Part shown: positions 45,398 to 53,825 of the stretch, one piece after another
How positions within the stretch are numbered: the first letter of the stretch is position 1
Layout: each line of letters opens with the position of its first letter
Source: Actinomycetes bacterium
GTDB lineage: Bacteria > Actinomycetota > Acidimicrobiia > Acidimicrobiales > Ilumatobacteraceae
Length of the DNA stretch: 59,121 bases
Direction: 5' to 3'
Assembly (NCBI GenBank): GCA_025359865.1
Contig: JANYDH010000161.1
Coordinates: 1-59,121, forward strand
Notes under the pieces: generated by a model
What the model was told of the DNA's origin: nothing
Database searches by the model: none
The model's input: only the letters and a program-made list of their open reading frames with translations
Program-made: the position numbers and the translations under genes

Positions 45398-46559
45398 CGA
45401 TCGCCGCGACCGACCCGGCAACAATGAGGGGGACCTGGCCTGTACCCGACCACGCCAGCCCAGCCCACATGCCGGCAACAATTGCGCCCGCGCCGGCCAC
45501 CGCGCCCTGCACACCGATCGCGCGCCCACGAGCCTCGGCGGGGGCGAGATCGACGATCCAGGCCTTGGTCACTCCGTCGGTCAACGCGGTGTACAACCCG
45601 TACACGGGGAACAGCACCCACACCCACGTCGACGTCGAGATGACACCCAACCCGATGTACGACAACGCAAAGATGACAAGACCACACCCGACCACAATCC
45701 GGCGCGGGATTTTGTCCGAGATGACACCGGCTGGGTAGCTCGCCAAGGCGTATGTGAGGTTGTACAAGCAGTACACCCCGATCACGCTGCCCACTCCTAG
45801 ACCCAGATGCTGGGCTCGGATCAGCAGCAACGCGTCAGAGAAGTTGACGAACGCGAACGCACCGAGCAACACCACCAGCCTCCAAAAACGGTCAGACAAC
45901 TGCGCCGGCGACACTGCGCGGACAGCGGGCGACGCTGCGACACGCGGTTTCTCGCGGACCAGAGACACGAGGCTCACACTCAGCAGCGCCGGGATTGCGG
46001 CTACCCACAGCACCGGGCGAATGTGATGATTCAACGCTTCGTACAGGCCGAGACCGATCAACGGACCCAGCACCGCGCCGAAGGTGTCGATGCTGCGATG
46101 CAACCCGAACGCTCGCCCACGATGCTTGGCATCAGTGCCGTCCGCGATCAGCGCGTCGCGTGGTGCCCCTCGGATCCCTTTGCCGATCCGGTCAGCAACA
46201 CGCGCGACCAACACCATCGGCCACACCACCGCCAACGCAACAATGACCTTTGCCATGGCCGCAAGGCCGTAACCGAAGGCAACCACCGGACGACGGCTAC
46301 GCCGATCCGACCAACGACCCGACACCAACTTCGTCAACGCCGCTGCACCGTCAGCCAGACCCTCGACCAAACCAACCACCGCAACCGGGGCACCGAGAAC
46401 ACCGACCAGGAAGATCGGCAAGATCGGATACAACAACTCCGACGCAGTGTCCTGAAACAGGCTCACCAGCGACAGCACCCGCAAATTGTGCGACAACCAC
46501 GGTTTCGACCCGGCGGCTTTGTCAGTGGGCACAGGCGTCCCTACTCGGCACCTCGCCAC
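45321..46559 (-). CDS. MFS transporter
   Basis: 412 residues, 12 predicted spans. VLSLVSLFQDTASELLYPILPIFLVGVLGAP, GLVEGLADGAAALTKLVSGRWSDRRSRRPVV (the A-motif loop) and GKGIRGAPRDALIADGT are typical of the DHA-type exporters often annotated as drug/H+ antiporters. The 3' end overlaps the decayed reductase on the other strand. Substrate not predictable. Confidence 0.88.
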   Translation of the reverse strand: MARCRVGTPVPTDKAAGSKPWLSHNLRVLSLVSLFQDTASELLYPILPIFLVGVLGAPVAVVGLVEGLADGAAALTKLVSGRWSDRRSRRPVVAFGYGLAAMAKVIVALAVVWPMVLVARVADRIGKGIRGAPRDALIADGTDAKHRGRAFGLHRSIDTFGAVLGPLIGLGLYEALNHHIRPVLWVAAIPALLSVSLVSLVREKPRVAASPAVRAVSPAQLSDRFWRLVVLLGAFAFVNFSDALLLIRAQHLGLGVGSVIGVYCLYNLTYALASYPAGVISDKIPRRIVVGCGLVIFALSYIGLGVISTSTWVWVLFPVYGLYTALTDGVTKAWIVDLAPAEARGRAIGVQGAVAGAGAIVAGMWAGLAWSGTGQVPLIVAGSVAAIVSAVMLTAGRSLDPPSSTDPAMQPV

Positions 46560-46674
46560 GATACCCGAGCGCGACCATCCGGGTCGACGGACTCTGCTTT
46601 CCGGCTGGCCTGTCAGCGAACTTCCCTATCGCACACGAGATCTTCCGCCGCGACGGCCGCATCCACGGCAACGG

Positions 46675-47013
46675 GTATACGTACTCCAAAGGGAGTTCCG
46701 GGCCTTGTTCTCCAGTCGCTTCGAAACCGGACCGTCCGGGTTGGTTTGTGTGCTCGAAGCGCTCGCCATCGGGCCACGATGCGCCAACGACGTACACGAC
46801 GCCGCCGACGCTCTCCGCAAAGGCGGTCGACTTACCGAAGTCGAGGCCACGGGACTCTGGCAGGCACTCGCCCTACTCGACACCCGGCGAAGCAGCATCC
46901 GTTCTCTCTGTCGGATTCTTCGACAACGCCCAGTGGCGAGTGACAGGCGAGTCGGGATCTACTGCACCGACTCCGGCGACTACGAAGGCCCCGGTGCACA
47001 GATGGACATCTGA
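46675..47013 (+). CDS. hypothetical protein fragment
   Basis: EFRALFSSRFETGPSGLVCVLEALAIGP and RCANDVHDAADALRKGGRLTEVEATGLWQALALLDTRR form a plausible helical domain, but no start codon or family is evident and the C-terminus runs into the repeat at 46983. Low-confidence call. Confidence 0.3.
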   Translation, partial: VYVLQREFRALFSSRFETGPSGLVCVLEALAIGPRCANDVHDAADALRKGGRLTEVEATGLWQALALLDTRRSSIRSLCRILRQRPVASDRRVGIYCTDSGDYEGPGAQMDI

Positions 47014-47019
47014 AGCCGC
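46983..47019 (+). repeat. 37-bp direct repeat, copy 1
   Basis: Contains GAAGGCCCCGGTGCACAGAT then GGACATCTGAAGCCG, with the dyad CAGATG-GA-CATCTG. An identical block is at 48717-48754. The 1.7 kb between holds only decayed TA genes. Confidence 0.8.
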
Positions 47020-47029
47020 CGCCCCGCGT

Positions 47030-47205
47030 CTTGCTGTGGACGACCACTCCGTCGTCGTCCACAGCAACCGGCGTGCCGGCGTGGGGCCAGCTGCTTATCC
47101 GCTTCGACGTGCCTCGAAGGCCGCCGAGAGCCGGTCGCCGGGTTCCAGGTTCTGCTGCTCCTACCAGGCCTGGGCAGCGAAGAACTCAGCCGCTGCAACC
47201 TTAAT
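47030..47205 (-). pseudogene. ParE/RelE toxin remnant
   Basis: The DNA is a close copy of 49520-49695, the middle of the intact ParE-type toxin gene, including the CTCCGTCGTCGTCCACAGCA block. The 5' and 3' parts are missing or changed. A remnant of a duplicated TA module. Confidence 0.75.
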
Positions 47206-47232
47206 GCCATCTATCAGGTGTTTGTCCGTGGG

Positions 47233-47697
47233 TCATGTCGTCGTGTCGCCGACCGGATGACCATCGACGAGATTCTGGCCGAGCATCCCGATCTCGGGAC
47301 CGACGACGTGATGCGACATCCGGGTTGTAGTGAGCCGAGAGACCCCGGGGGACACGGCGAACGTCGTCTCAGTCGGGGGTCGGAGCATGCGACGCGCGGC
47401 TGCGGCGAGAGGTGGCAGGTCGTGGACGATGGTGACGCGGGTGATGGCGTGGTCCGTGTCGAAGTAGCGGTGGGCGAGGTGATTGCGCATCGCTGCGATG
47501 TCGGTCCACGGGATGTCGGGCTCCAGTGCGAGCACGTCGACGCTGATGGCCTTGACGGCTTCGCCGATCTCGATGAGGCGGACCCTGACAGCGTCGAACA
47601 CGAGGCCGTCGTCGAGGCCACCGCGGGCAAGGTGACCGTGAATCGCGTCAGCGGCGACGACGATGTCGCTGAGCCACTACTCGTCGCGCCGGGTCAC
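47233..47697 (-). pseudogene. HepT-like gene with an amber codon
   Basis: From GTG at 47697 (overlapping the MNT stop as GTGA) the frame reads six codons, then TAG at 47677-47679, then WLSDIVVAADAIHGHLARGG, VFDAVRVRLIEIGEAVKA and DIAAMRNHLAHRYF with the R-x4-H-x-Y active site. The amber blocks the natural start; a GTG at 47601 would lack the first helices. Confidence 0.7.
47257..47330 (+). pseudogene. DUF433 fragment
   Basis: MTIDEILAEHPDLGTDDV matches the C-terminal half of the DUF433 protein at 51018-51248. It overlaps antisense the 3' end of the HepT-like pseudogene. Confidence 0.6.
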
Positions 47698-48217
47698 AGG
47701 GCGATGGCCTCGGCGAGGGCGGCGTCACGGACGGCTGGCTTGAGCGAGCTGGCGGGCACAACATCGATGTCAACACCGAGCAGGTCGTGGAGTTCCCGCG
47801 TCAGCCCAGCGAGACCGACGAGACCGACGGCAAGGTCGAGGTCGACCTGCAGATCGATGTCGCTGGTGTCGTGGTCCTCGCCTCGCGCGACGCTGCCGAA
47901 GACCCGGACGTTGCTCGCCCGCGTTGTTCACAGGTGGAGATGACGGCGCGACGGTGACGGCGGAGTCGCCGTCCGAGGAGGGTGTCAGGAAGCCCGAGAG
48001 GACGGTTGATCGCCCCGACGAGCTCCACGCGAAGGTGATTGCCGGTCGCTTCGACCAGCTTTCGAAGCATGTGGATCCCGGGTTCGCGGTGGTCGGATTC
48101 GTAGGCGCTGATCACCGACTGGGCGACGCCGGCGCGCCGGGCCAGTTCCATCTGTGACAGACGAGATCGACGGCGCGCGTCCCGCAGAATCGCTCCCGTG
48201 CTGACGAGTTCCACCAC
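47694..48217 (-). pseudogene. XRE-HTH / nucleotidyltransferase fusion with a frameshift
   Basis: The 5' part RRSRLSQMELARRAGVAQSVISAYESDHREPGIHML is an XRE-type HTH. After an extra base near 47918-47923 the other frame reads SNVRVFGSVARGEDHDTSDIDLQVDLDLA, the MNT signature, and continues to a TGA overlapping the HepT GTG. XRE-MNT with HepT is a known TA layout in actinobacteria; here both genes carry one lesion. Confidence 0.72.
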
Positions 48218-49190
48218 AGGAAAATATCACGGATCGTCGATATCGGAGGGATGGGCGTTGGAACACTTTCGTGACGCTGCAGCTCGGGCAACGACCAGAC
48301 GAACCTCAAGAAGTACGGCGAGCGACACACTCGGCCACACCCTCAACCGTACACCGTCAGACAACTAGAGGAGAATTTCGACGTGGCGCAGCTTGAGAGC
48401 GCCGAGCAAACTGACGAGCCGGTATTGCGTCGTGTCGCAGCGTGTTGGACTGCGCGTCTGTCGGTTGCATTGTCATCGGGCGAACAAACTGCAACGCCGA
48501 CGTTCGCTCGGGCGTCTGACTGGTCGTGGTTCGATTGGTTGTGGGCAACGAGCTTCCCGAGAAAGCATCGGGCAGTACGTACTACCGTCTGTCGATGCGT
48601 ATCGCCCTGTGTCAACCTGTCCGCAGCGACGCAGCGTCATCAGTTGTCGATGCCCGCGGTTGCGCCTGACGGGCAATCAGCGCAAAATGGCGGAGCCGGG
48701 GGCAGTCCCTGCGGAAGTCGAAGGCCCCGGTGCACAGATGGACATCTGAAGCCGGGGCTGACGCATCTCCACGGCTCGCCAGCGAGCACGACAAGCCTCG
48801 AGAACCACAGCGATCGCGACCAGTGATCGGATCGACCGGCCCCAGCGAAGTAGGCGGACGCCGTCGATGCCGCTGCGTCCGCAACCCACAACACTGGCGA
48901 TGCCGACTTGCTCACGAAGTTCAGCGTTGGCGCGGACGACACCTCGCCAGGTCGGTGGGCGTGTGGATCGCGTCGATGTCGCGCTGGTCGAGGTGCTCGC
49001 GTCGACCCTCGACCACCCACCGGACGCCCGGACCGCGATCGAACTCTGCAGGGAGCGCCAGCATGCACGCCGCTCGTGCCCGCGGGATCGACTGCATTCA
49101 GGTCGAAACAAAGGTCACGCGCGCCCGACCACCTGAGCCCGCGGGCACCTGCTCGGCACACGGCCTCGACCGTGGCGGTACTCTGTGCGT
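48218..49190. other. gene-poor stretch with repeat copy and possible SDR fragment
   Basis: About 970 bp without an intact gene. A segment near 48960-49040 reads VALVEVLASTLDHPPDARTAIELC, like the C-terminus of an NAD-binding epimerase, but nothing precedes it. The second 37-bp repeat copy is at 48717. Confidence 0.5.
48717..48754 (+). repeat. 37-bp direct repeat, copy 2
   Basis: Same sequence and orientation as 46983-47019, including the CAGATGGACATCTG dyad. The two copies are 1734 bp apart. Confidence 0.8.
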
Positions 49191-49382
49191 ATGGAAGTGT
49201 CCCGACCGAACCTCAGCCAGTACCCCGGTCGGTACGTCGCGCTCGACTTCGTGACCGACGAGGTGCTCACCGACGCAGCCACGATGATCGAGATCATCGG
49301 GATCGTCCGCTCGCGCGGACTCAAGGCCTCCTTCGTGCGTGCCCCGCATGAGGACGAACCCGTCCTCGTCGGCCTCGGTTGA
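49191..49382 (+). CDS. small hypothetical protein (DUF5678-like)
   Basis: 63 residues. MEVSRPNLSQYPGRYVALDFVTDEVLTDAATMIEIIGIVRSRG and ASFVRAPHEDEPVL have the layout of short DUF5678-type proteins found beside TA genes. A GTG two codons earlier is possible. Role unknown. Confidence 0.55.
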   Translation: MEVSRPNLSQYPGRYVALDFVTDEVLTDAATMIEIIGIVRSRGLKASFVRAPHEDEPVLVGLG

Positions 49383-49398
49383 TCGACCGCCTCCTTGT

Positions 49399-49716
49399 CT
49401 ACTGCTGGCGAGTCGTCCAGTAGTCCGGGCGGCGATGCTGGTGGAACACGGCGAGGACGATCACGATGTCACCCGCGACTTCGTAGCCCACCACCCAGGG
49501 AAATCCACCGACCAGCGTCTTCCTGTTGACTACCGCTCCGTCGTCGTCCACAGCAACCGGCGTGCCGGCGTGGGGCCCGCTGCTTATCCGCTTCAACGTC
49601 GCCTCGAAGGCCGCCGAGAACCGGTCGCCGAGTCCCACGTTCTGCTGCTCGTACCAGGCCTGGGCAGCGACGAACTCAGCCGCTGCAACCGGGTGGTACT
49701 CGACGCCGAAACTCAC
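49399..49716 (-). CDS. ParE/RelE-type toxin
   Basis: 105 residues from GTG at 49716, overlapping the antitoxin TGA. FGVEYHPVAAAEFVAAQAWYEQQNVGLGDRFSAAFEATLKRI and FPWVVGYEVAGDIVIVLAVFHQHRRPDYW are the ParE fold; ParE toxins poison gyrase, RelE relatives cut mRNA. A partial duplicate lies at 47030. Confidence 0.87.
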   Translation of the reverse strand: MSFGVEYHPVAAAEFVAAQAWYEQQNVGLGDRFSAAFEATLKRISSGPHAGTPVAVDDDGAVVNRKTLVGGFPWVVGYEVAGDIVIVLAVFHQHRRPDYWTTRQQ

Positions 49717-49961
49717 CGAGGGCTGCGGCTGGCAGCGACCTGCTCGAGCACCTCGCTCCAAGTCAAGGTCTTGGCTTCACCTGAGGCGATCTGCCGAGAG
49801 CGTCGAACCATCTCCTCGCCCCAGGCGAGGACAATCTCGGCAGGATCGTCCTCAGAGACGTCGTCATCGAGGCTGGCGAGCAGTTCGACCGCAAGTACGG
49901 CGCGTTCCTCAGTGGGAAGAGACAGGACTTCAGTCCGAAGGGCCGCAGACTTCGCGCTCAC
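49713..49961 (-). CDS. addiction-module antitoxin
   Basis: 82 residues. LRTEVLSLPTEERAVLAVELLASLDDDVSEDDPAEIVLAWGEEMVRRSRQIASGEAKTLTWSEV is the addiction-module component family (HigA/ParD-like partner of ParE-type toxins). First gene of the pair. Confidence 0.85.
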   Translation of the reverse strand: MSAKSAALRTEVLSLPTEERAVLAVELLASLDDDVSEDDPAEIVLAWGEEMVRRSRQIASGEAKTLTWSEVLEQVAASRSPR

Positions 49962-49970
49962 AGCCCCACA

Positions 49971-50757
49971 CTACTCCTGGCCGGCGCCCGGGCGTGGTGC
50001 GATCAGCGACGCGACGGCGGTCGCTAACGCCCTGTCGGTTTCGGTCACTCGTCCGCTGTAGTGCTTGGCGGCGATGCTCGGGTCATGGCCGGCTCGCATC
50101 GCGACCTGGGTGATGCTGAAGCCCATCTCCTGGCCGTAGGTCTCCATGAACTTGCGCAAGTAGTGGAAGTCGAGGTGGTCGAGGCCAATCCGCTTGCGCA
50201 TCCGCCCGAAGTACTGCGACACGGCGTCAGGCTTCCACGGCACCGAACCATCGGCGGAATCGGTGAAGATGTACGGATCGTCGATCAAATCGACTTTGGC
50301 GACCCGGGCGCGCTTCTCGACGTCGTTGATCTGTGCCCGCAGGATCGCTGCGGTCAAGTCGTCGATCGCGAGAATGCGCACGCGACGGTTCTTCGTCGGG
50401 ATCTCGCCGAGCGGCTGGTTCGCCAGGTTGACGATCGAGGCCGACACTCGGATCAGGCTGCGCTCGAAGTCGACGTCGCGCCGCCGCCGCAGCGCGCACA
50501 GTTCAGCGCGTCGCAACCCGGTCGTTGCAGCGACGAGGATCGCCCGCGCCATCTCGGGTCGCTTGCCCCGCTCGGCTTCCTCGATCAGCGCGCGCACCTC
50601 CTCGGGCGTCGGCACCACCGGCTCGACGTTCGGAATCGACGGCGGATCGGCCCACTGCGCCGGGCTCGACGCTCGCCACCCCCAACGGCAGGCCTGCGTG
50701 AACATCGCCGAAAGGCAGGCGTGGATTTGGTAGACGCTGCGCGTCGAAATCCGGCAT
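49971..50757 (-). pseudogene. tyrosine integrase lacking its N-terminal domain
   Basis: About 260 residues in frame: ISTRSVYQIHACLSAMFTQACRWGW leads into the catalytic domain with GLRRAELCAL (Arg I), DFHYLRKFMETYG (His-x-x-Arg), MRAGHDPSIAAKHYSG (His and nucleophile Tyr). All catalytic residues are present. The frame meets a TGA at 50757 just where the core-binding domain should continue, 19 bp from the tRNA-like repeat at 50776. The N-terminal 100 or so residues have been lost, or start is at the internal ATG at 50705. Confidence 0.8.
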
Positions 50758-50775
50758 CATGCCAGCTCAGTGATA

Positions 50776-50825
50776 GTGGGGCGGGTGGGTATCGAACCCA
50801 CGACCAAGGGACTATGAGTCGGCGT
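50776..50825 (-). repeat. tRNA 3'-half fragment, copy A (att-like)
   Basis: The complement reads as the last 46 nt or so of a tRNA with CAT in the anticodon position: anticodon-loop remnant, variable loop, T-arm GTGGG-TTCGATA-CCCAC and acceptor strand CCGCCCC. The 5' half is missing. 49 of 50 positions equal copy B. Such 3' ends are the attachment sites of tRNA-targeting integrases. Similarity continues to about 50941. Confidence 0.8.
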
Positions 50826-51017
50826 CGCTATGTCCGAGTGGTGCCGTGCAGTGTCGTTCACCAGTGCGCTGTTCGATCGTCGATCCCGATGCTGTTGCCC
50901 CGTGGTGCCGTGCGCCGACGAATTTGTTGGATGAAATGTTGTATCGGCGGAGACGACGGCTCTCGCCCGAGGCGACCGCAACGGAGCCTCCACGGCGCGC
51001 CGTAGTACATTGCTCTC

Positions 51018-51248
51018 ATGACTTTCTCGCGGATCACCGTGGATGCGACACGCATGGGTGGTGTGCCGTGTGTGCGCGACCTTCGGTTCCCGGTCGCATC
51101 GGTCGTGGCGATGATCGCCGACGGGATGACCGTGGATGAGATCCTGGCGGAGCACCCCGATCTCGAGGCGGACGACGTTGCCGAGAGCCTTCGCTACGCA
51201 GCGCTGGCCCTTCAGGAGCGGGAGCTCCCGCTGCGCCAACCGGCGTGA
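51018..51248 (+). CDS. DUF433 antitoxin
   Basis: 76 residues. DATRMGGVPCVRDLRFPVASVVAMIADGMTVDEILAEHPDLEADDVAESLRYAA is the DUF433 HTH-like domain (VapB45-like) that serves as antitoxin to PIN-like DUF5615 toxins. ATGs and stop overlap the toxin gene (GTGA). Confidence 0.88.
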   Translation: MTFSRITVDATRMGGVPCVRDLRFPVASVVAMIADGMTVDEILAEHPDLEADDVAESLRYAALALQERELPLRQPA

Positions 51249-51616
51249 GGTTCTTGCTCGACCAGAACCAGTCGCCTCGGCTGGTAGGGCTCCTCGAGGC
51301 GTCCGGTCACGACGTTGCGCATGTGCGCGATGTCGGTCTGGCAACCGCACCGGACGAAATCGTCGTGGAATTCGCGGTCGAGTCGAGCCGCGTCCTCGTC
51401 TCCAGCGATACCGACTTCGGCGAGCTACTCGCCCGGTCGAATGCCTCCTCACCGTCAATACTGTTGTTTCGTCGGCAAGGTCAGCGTCGAGCGCCTGAGG
51501 TCGCGGCGTTGTTGCTCGCAAACCTTCCGGCGATCGAGGGTGACCTGCTCGCCGGCGCGGTCGTCGTGTTCGACGACGACCGGATCAGAATCCGCAGCCT
51601 GCCCCTCAATCCCTGA
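51245..51616 (+). CDS. DUF5615 PIN-like toxin
   Basis: 123 residues. FLLDQNQSPRLVGLLEASGHDVAHVRDVGLATAPDEIVVEFA and LVSSDTDFGELLARS carry the Asp residues of the Mut7-C/DUF5615 PIN-like nuclease fold. Encoded between two att-like tRNA fragments, 16 bp from copy B. Confidence 0.88.
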   Translation: MRFLLDQNQSPRLVGLLEASGHDVAHVRDVGLATAPDEIVVEFAVESSRVLVSSDTDFGELLARSNASSPSILLFRRQGQRRAPEVAALLLANLPAIEGDLLAGAVVVFDDDRIRIRSLPLNP

Positions 51617-51631
51617 CCTCATCACTCCGTC

Positions 51632-51681
51632 GTGGGGCGGGTGGGTATCGAACCCACGACCAAGGGATTATGAGTCGGCGT
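51632..51681 (-). repeat. tRNA 3'-half fragment, copy B (att-like)
   Basis: Identical to copy A but for one base, same orientation, 856 bp away. The similarity extends for about 165 bp to the TTTGTTGGATGGAATGTTGG block at 51778-51799. No complete tRNA of this type lies in the window. Confidence 0.8.
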
Positions 51682-52524
51682 ACCGGCGTCCATCTGATGC
51701 CAAGTAGTGCCGTCTACCAGCAGTTCGTCCGCCAATGAGTCCGGCTGGTGATGACCCGTGACGCCCTGTATCGGCGAGTTTGTTGGATGGAATGTTGGAT
51801 GGCCCGTCATACTTCCTGCGATGAGCGACACGAAGGTCTCCTCGTCCGAGTCGCCCCTGCGCCGCCGTAAACGCTGGTTCAGCCGTTCGTCCAGCCGCGA
51901 TCGCCGTCGATCCGGTCGCACGCGTGGTGATCCTCACCGTCGCTGAACTCGATGACGGCCGAGCTCGTCGAGGCGCTGCACCAGCACCTCCGCTGGCGTA
52001 GCGGACTCGATGGCCGCAACGCTTCGACATTCGAACTCTCAGACCGACACGGGTGCCGCCGGGCTCGAAGTCGACCCCGCAAAGACAAGCCAATTGGTGG
52101 AAGAACGGCGAGCTGGTTGCGCGGTGTCGGCGGTGAGTCTTGAACCCTTGCGCGTGCCGTATCGGGCGTTGTCGTCCTGTGTCAATCAGTCCAGCTCAGG
52201 CAAGCAATTTAGGGAGCGTACCCGCCCGCCTTGTTGCGACCAGTGTCGACTTCTGTTGGCCTTTCCGTGACCATTCTGTGACCACCATCCCAGGACCAAC
52301 GGCTCGAGCGGACGGCAGCGAGTGGACGACGAGCACTGGGTCGCAGCCCTTCCTAGGCATTGGGGACGAGTAGGGCAAGCACCGGGCGCTATCCAACACT
52401 GGAGGGTGTGCCACCAAGACAGCACAACGTGGTCAAGCGACCACTTTTTGCGATCTCACCCCCTCAAAAGGTGGTACGGTCGGAAGCGCCGGTGAACACT
52501 GGCAACTACCACGAAGGAGAAGTC
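51682..52524. other. gene-poor region upstream of the peptide operon
   Basis: No intact gene I can support; a 41-codon Arg-rich frame at 51821-51946 is unsupported. Before the operon, TTTTTGCGA and, 20-odd bases on, TACGGT form a weak promoter candidate, with ACCCCCTCAAAAGGTGGT able to fold as a small hairpin between them (about 52445-52490). Confidence 0.45.
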
Positions 52525-52683
52525 ATGCCGCTAGATCTGCAAGAACGACTGATCGATCAGCTGATCGACGATCTGAACGAGGGTAAGCCGATGGAAGTCA
52601 GCGGGATCGCGTTGGGCTATGAGCAGACAGCTCAGGCCCAGTACCCCGGAATCGCGCTGCCCGAGGAGTGGGAGACAAGCTGA
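52525..52683 (+). CDS. putative RiPP precursor peptide
   Basis: 52 residues with a strong ribosome-binding site (GAAGGAGA, five bases before the ATG at 52525). The N-terminal MPLDLQERLIDQLIDDLNEG is an amphipathic acidic helix like many RiPP leaders; the C-terminal part GYEQTAQAQYPGIALPEEWETS carries Tyr, Thr, Pro and Trp and may be the core. It opens an operon whose other genes encode peptide-modifying enzyme families. No Cys, so no thioether or disulfide chemistry. Role is inferred from position, size and neighbours. Confidence 0.65.
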   Translation: MPLDLQERLIDQLIDDLNEGKPMEVSGIALGYEQTAQAQYPGIALPEEWETS

Positions 52684-52747
52684 TCCCATGGGCGGGTGGG
52701 TCGCGCCGCGCTCTACCCGCCCAACCGGGCGTCAAAGCTTTGCGATC

Positions 52748-53824
52748 ATGGATTCGACAACGACCGATGGACAACGCGCCTCCAAGGCGCTGACGGCAGG
52801 ACCATATGGTGATGCGGCGGCATTGGTCGAGAACTCGTCGCGCTTCGACGCTGGGTTTGAGCGGCTCCTGCAGACCATTGCCCAGTGTTCCTTTGAGTCT
52901 CCGGCGCGCCATTGCCTGGCTGGCCACATCTACTTCTCGGGCTGCCTCGGGGAAGCCCTCAAACTCGTCACAGCCGGCCAGTCCGACGAACTCGGCCGGT
53001 TCGCTCTGCAGGTGCGCGATGAACTCGAACAAGCCACAGCCGTCAAGTCGGTACCCGTCGGGGGTTGGGCGGTACTGCAACCGCACGACGACATCCTCAC
53101 GAACACGATCGTTGAACGCGCTTGGAGATCGATCTCCGAGGACGACGGCAGCCATCCGGAGCTCAACCTGCTCACGCCCTCCAGTCATGAGCTGAATGCC
53201 CTCGAGCAATCGCGAGACGTCCTCATTCGTGTGCTTCCTGAACTCGCAACAGGAACTCTCAGCACTGTCCGTGGAGTTGCTGTGCTCGGTGGCAACGTGG
53301 AGTCTGCCTTCTTCTGGACTACACCGGGCCTCGTCTTCATCAATCGGACCCGACTCGTTGATCCCCTGCTGGCGGCTGATTCGCTCTTTCACGAATGTAC
53401 GCATCAAAAAATGCTGTTCATCCGCTTGGTTCGTCGGATCCTGCGACCCGGATATGACGATTGGAGTGGTTTAACGATCCCCATTCCGTGGGGCGCGCAA
53501 CAGTTCCGAACGTTCACAACCGGGCGAGCCATCGCCGCGGCGCACGTGTATCTGCACCTAACGGCCTTTCATCTTCGACTGCTGGAGCTGTGGGATGACC
53601 TCGCCCTGGAAGGTCGAGCAGATGTGGAGATCCGACTGGGTCAGCGTGCGGCTCGGAGCACCTACCTACTGGAGGCGTTAGCTTCGCCCTACTATCGCGG
53701 CGAACTTGGGGCCGACGGCGAAGAGTTCCTGCAATGGATGCTTGCGATCAACACTCAAATGCTGCACGCATCGGCTGGGAGTCGCCGAGTGGGCGAACTT
53801 GCGTCGCTGCTCACCGACGGCTGA
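52748..53824 (+). CDS. HExxH-motif putative peptide-modifying enzyme (aKG-HExxH type)
   Basis: 358 residues. H215-E-C-T-H219 with a downstream H266 in AAHVYLHLTAF gives the metal triad of the HExxH family, which is known from RiPP clusters and in studied members hydroxylates beta-carbons of peptide residues with 2-oxoglutarate. Other family-like parts are AVLGGNVESAFFWTTPGLVFINRTRL before the motif and LLEALASPYYRGELGADGEEFLQWM near the end. ATG at 52748 is chosen; 52688 is possible, but the resemblance begins after it. Located 64 bp after the peptide gene. Confidence 0.8.
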   Translation: MDSTTTDGQRASKALTAGPYGDAAALVENSSRFDAGFERLLQTIAQCSFESPARHCLAGHIYFSGCLGEALKLVTAGQSDELGRFALQVRDELEQATAVKSVPVGGWAVLQPHDDILTNTIVERAWRSISEDDGSHPELNLLTPSSHELNALEQSRDVLIRVLPELATGTLSTVRGVAVLGGNVESAFFWTTPGLVFINRTRLVDPLLAADSLFHECTHQKMLFIRLVRRILRPGYDDWSGLTIPIPWGAQQFRTFTTGRAIAAAHVYLHLTAFHLRLLELWDDLALEGRADVEIRLGQRAARSTYLLEALASPYYRGELGADGEEFLQWMLAINTQMLHASAGSRRVGELASLLTDG

Positions 53825-53825
53825 C

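Noticed and set aside
50761-51521. 254-residue minus-strand frame
   Set aside because: Antisense to the DUF433/DUF5615 pair and running through the tRNA-like repeat; no motifs.
51821-51946. 41-residue Arg-rich ORF as a bacteriocin
   Set aside because: No ribosome-binding site, no partner gene, and composition equals that of random high-GC frames.
52748-53824. HExxH protein as a secreted zinc protease
   Set aside because: No signal peptide or protease context; the third His and operon with PqqD-like and short peptide genes fit the peptide-modifying family better.
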